6,787 nt of DNA from Spirochaetota bacterium (GTDB lineage: Bacteria > Spirochaetota > UBA4802 > UB4802), in assembly GCA_018399855.1 (NCBI GenBank), contig JAGYNX010000104.1:1-6787 (forward strand), given 5' to 3'. Below are positions 5,880-6,787 of the stretch, piece after piece. The notes under the pieces were generated by a model. The model did no database searches. It saw nothing but the letters and a program-made list of their open reading frames with translations, and had not been told where the DNA came from. The first letter of the stretch is position 1. Each line of letters begins with the position of its first letter. Both the position numbers and the translations under genes were made by a program.

Positions 5880-6787
5880 ATGGAAGAGATCGTATTGAAG
5901 ATAGGTGATATGACCTGCGTGATGTGTTCAAAGGCTGTTGCCAATGCACTGCAGGATATTGAGGGGGTTATCAGTGCCCGCGTTGATCACGCCAGTGGCA
6001 AGGCGGTGGTGGAGGTGACTCCCGGAAAGGTTGGAGAGCATGTGCTGCGTGAGGCGGTAGAATCGGCGGGATATGTATTTCTCGGCCTGGAGGGTGAAAC
6101 CCGGGAAAGTGACAAAGAATTGGTGCAGGCCCAGTTGCGGAGAAAAAAATGGCAGATCGTTACAGGCCTTTTTACCGGTGTGATCCTTTTCGCGCTTATG
6201 CATGTGTCACTGCCCCTTCCCGTGCGGGTGGATGTCATCATGTTGCTGCTTTCTCTCCCGGTATTTGTATATATAAGCGGCCACATTTTCAGGGGAGCGT
6301 ACCGGTCCCTGAAAAACAGGGTGCTTAATATGGATGTCATGTACGCCATGGGTACCGGGGTTGCCTACGGGGCAAGCGTGCTGGCAACCGGGGGGATACT
6401 GCCGGACAATTTCATATTTTACGAAACCGCCGTGTTTCTTGCCTCATTTCTCAATCTTGGCAAATACCTTGAAACACGGGCAAAGAGGAAGACATCGGAT
6501 ACCATTACCAGGCTCCTGGAACTGAATCCCGATACCGCCCTGGTATACCGCAATGGAGAGGAAAAAACCATCCCGGTTGGGGAAGTGCTTCATGGTGATA
6601 CTGTTATCGTGAAACCGGGAGGCAGGGTACCCGTAGACGGTACCATTGTAGAGGGGGGCAGCTACGTTGACGAATCCATGATCACCGGGGAGCCTGTGCC
6701 GGTGTTCAGGTCTGCCGGTGAGTACGTGATCGGCGGTACCATGAACAAGAACAGTGTGCTCAGGGTGAAGGCAGAAAAGATTGGCAG
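5880..6787 (+). CDS. copA: Copper-type P1B-ATPase, N-terminal 302 residues (partial)
   Basis: A heavy-metal-transporting P-type ATPase of the CopA group, which uses ATP to move Cu(I) out of the cytoplasm. One N-terminal HMA domain (about 1-70) carries the metal-binding MTCVMC motif (C13, C16). A basic linker (88-90) leads to four membrane segments at about 93-109, 117-133, 151-170 and 178-197. The NMDVMYAMGTGVAYG stretch (150-164) is typical of copper ATPases. The actuator domain follows with PGGRVPVDG (246-254) and the phosphatase motif TGEP (269-272). The window ends before the CPC membrane motif and the DKTG phosphorylation site, so copper specificity rests on the HMA and the NMDV region. 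It is divergent from the mlaD-like gene; no metal-sensing regulator gene is visible in the window. Confidence 0.93.
   Translation, partial: MEEIVLKIGDMTCVMCSKAVANALQDIEGVISARVDHASGKAVVEVTPGKVGEHVLREAVESAGYVFLGLEGETRESDKELVQAQLRRKKWQIVTGLFTGVILFALMHVSLPLPVRVDVIMLLLSLPVFVYISGHIFRGAYRSLKNRVLNMDVMYAMGTGVAYGASVLATGGILPDNFIFYETAVFLASFLNLGKYLETRAKRKTSDTITRLLELNPDTALVYRNGEEKTIPVGEVLHGDTVIVKPGGRVPVDGTIVEGGSYVDESMITGEPVPVFRSAGEYVIGGTMNKNSVLRVKAEKIG

Overview
The window looks like an ordinary chromosomal stretch from a Gram-negative (two-membrane) bacterium. Three genes point to an outer membrane: an MCE/MlaD-type lipid-transport protein, a membrane-anchored M23 peptidase and a very large exported protein resembling SprA. 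The M23 protein's N-terminus (a GHEKMTVMFIPH-type stretch just before the membrane segment) resembles, from memory, M23 proteins of Spirochaetota, so a spirochaete-related genome is my best guess. This is moderate confidence and not proven by the sequence. There is no phage, plasmid or transposase gene, no tRNA or rRNA, and no CRISPR array.

Layout. Positions 1-1496 (minus) hold the N-terminal 498 residues of a large secreted protein with SprA-like features; it runs off the left edge. Eighty bases upstream of it on the same strand is a complete M23/LytM-type peptidase gene (1577-2524, minus). A 209-base AT-rich divergent promoter region follows. A YkgJ/CxxCxxCC-type cysteine-cluster protein (2734-3348, plus) then meets radA (3329-4672, minus) tail to tail with a 20-base overlap. 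radA lies 9 bases downstream of an mlaD-like MCE gene (4682-5557, minus), so the two are probably one transcription unit. The 322 bases from 5558 to 5879 carry no gene. They hold a 140-bp palindromic repeat element (5669-5808) with nearly perfect 28-bp inverted arms, each built of three 8-bp units, plus promoter-like sites and a second dyad just before the last gene. That gene (5880 onward, plus) is a copper-type P1B ATPase with one N-terminal metal-binding domain; it leaves the window after the actuator TGEP motif.

How the genes relate. The SprA-like protein and the M23 peptidase are plausibly linked through the cell envelope, since a huge outer-membrane barrel may need local peptidoglycan remodelling; this is inference from adjacency. 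The MCE protein belongs to inner-to-outer membrane lipid traffic, but its usual permease and ATPase partners (MlaE, MlaF) are not next to it. RadA is a recombination and repair housekeeping protein, and the P-type ATPase is for copper export. No single pathway unites the window. The observations most worth following are the SprA-like protein in a possibly non-Bacteroidota genome, its calcium-loop-like insert, and the palindromic element.
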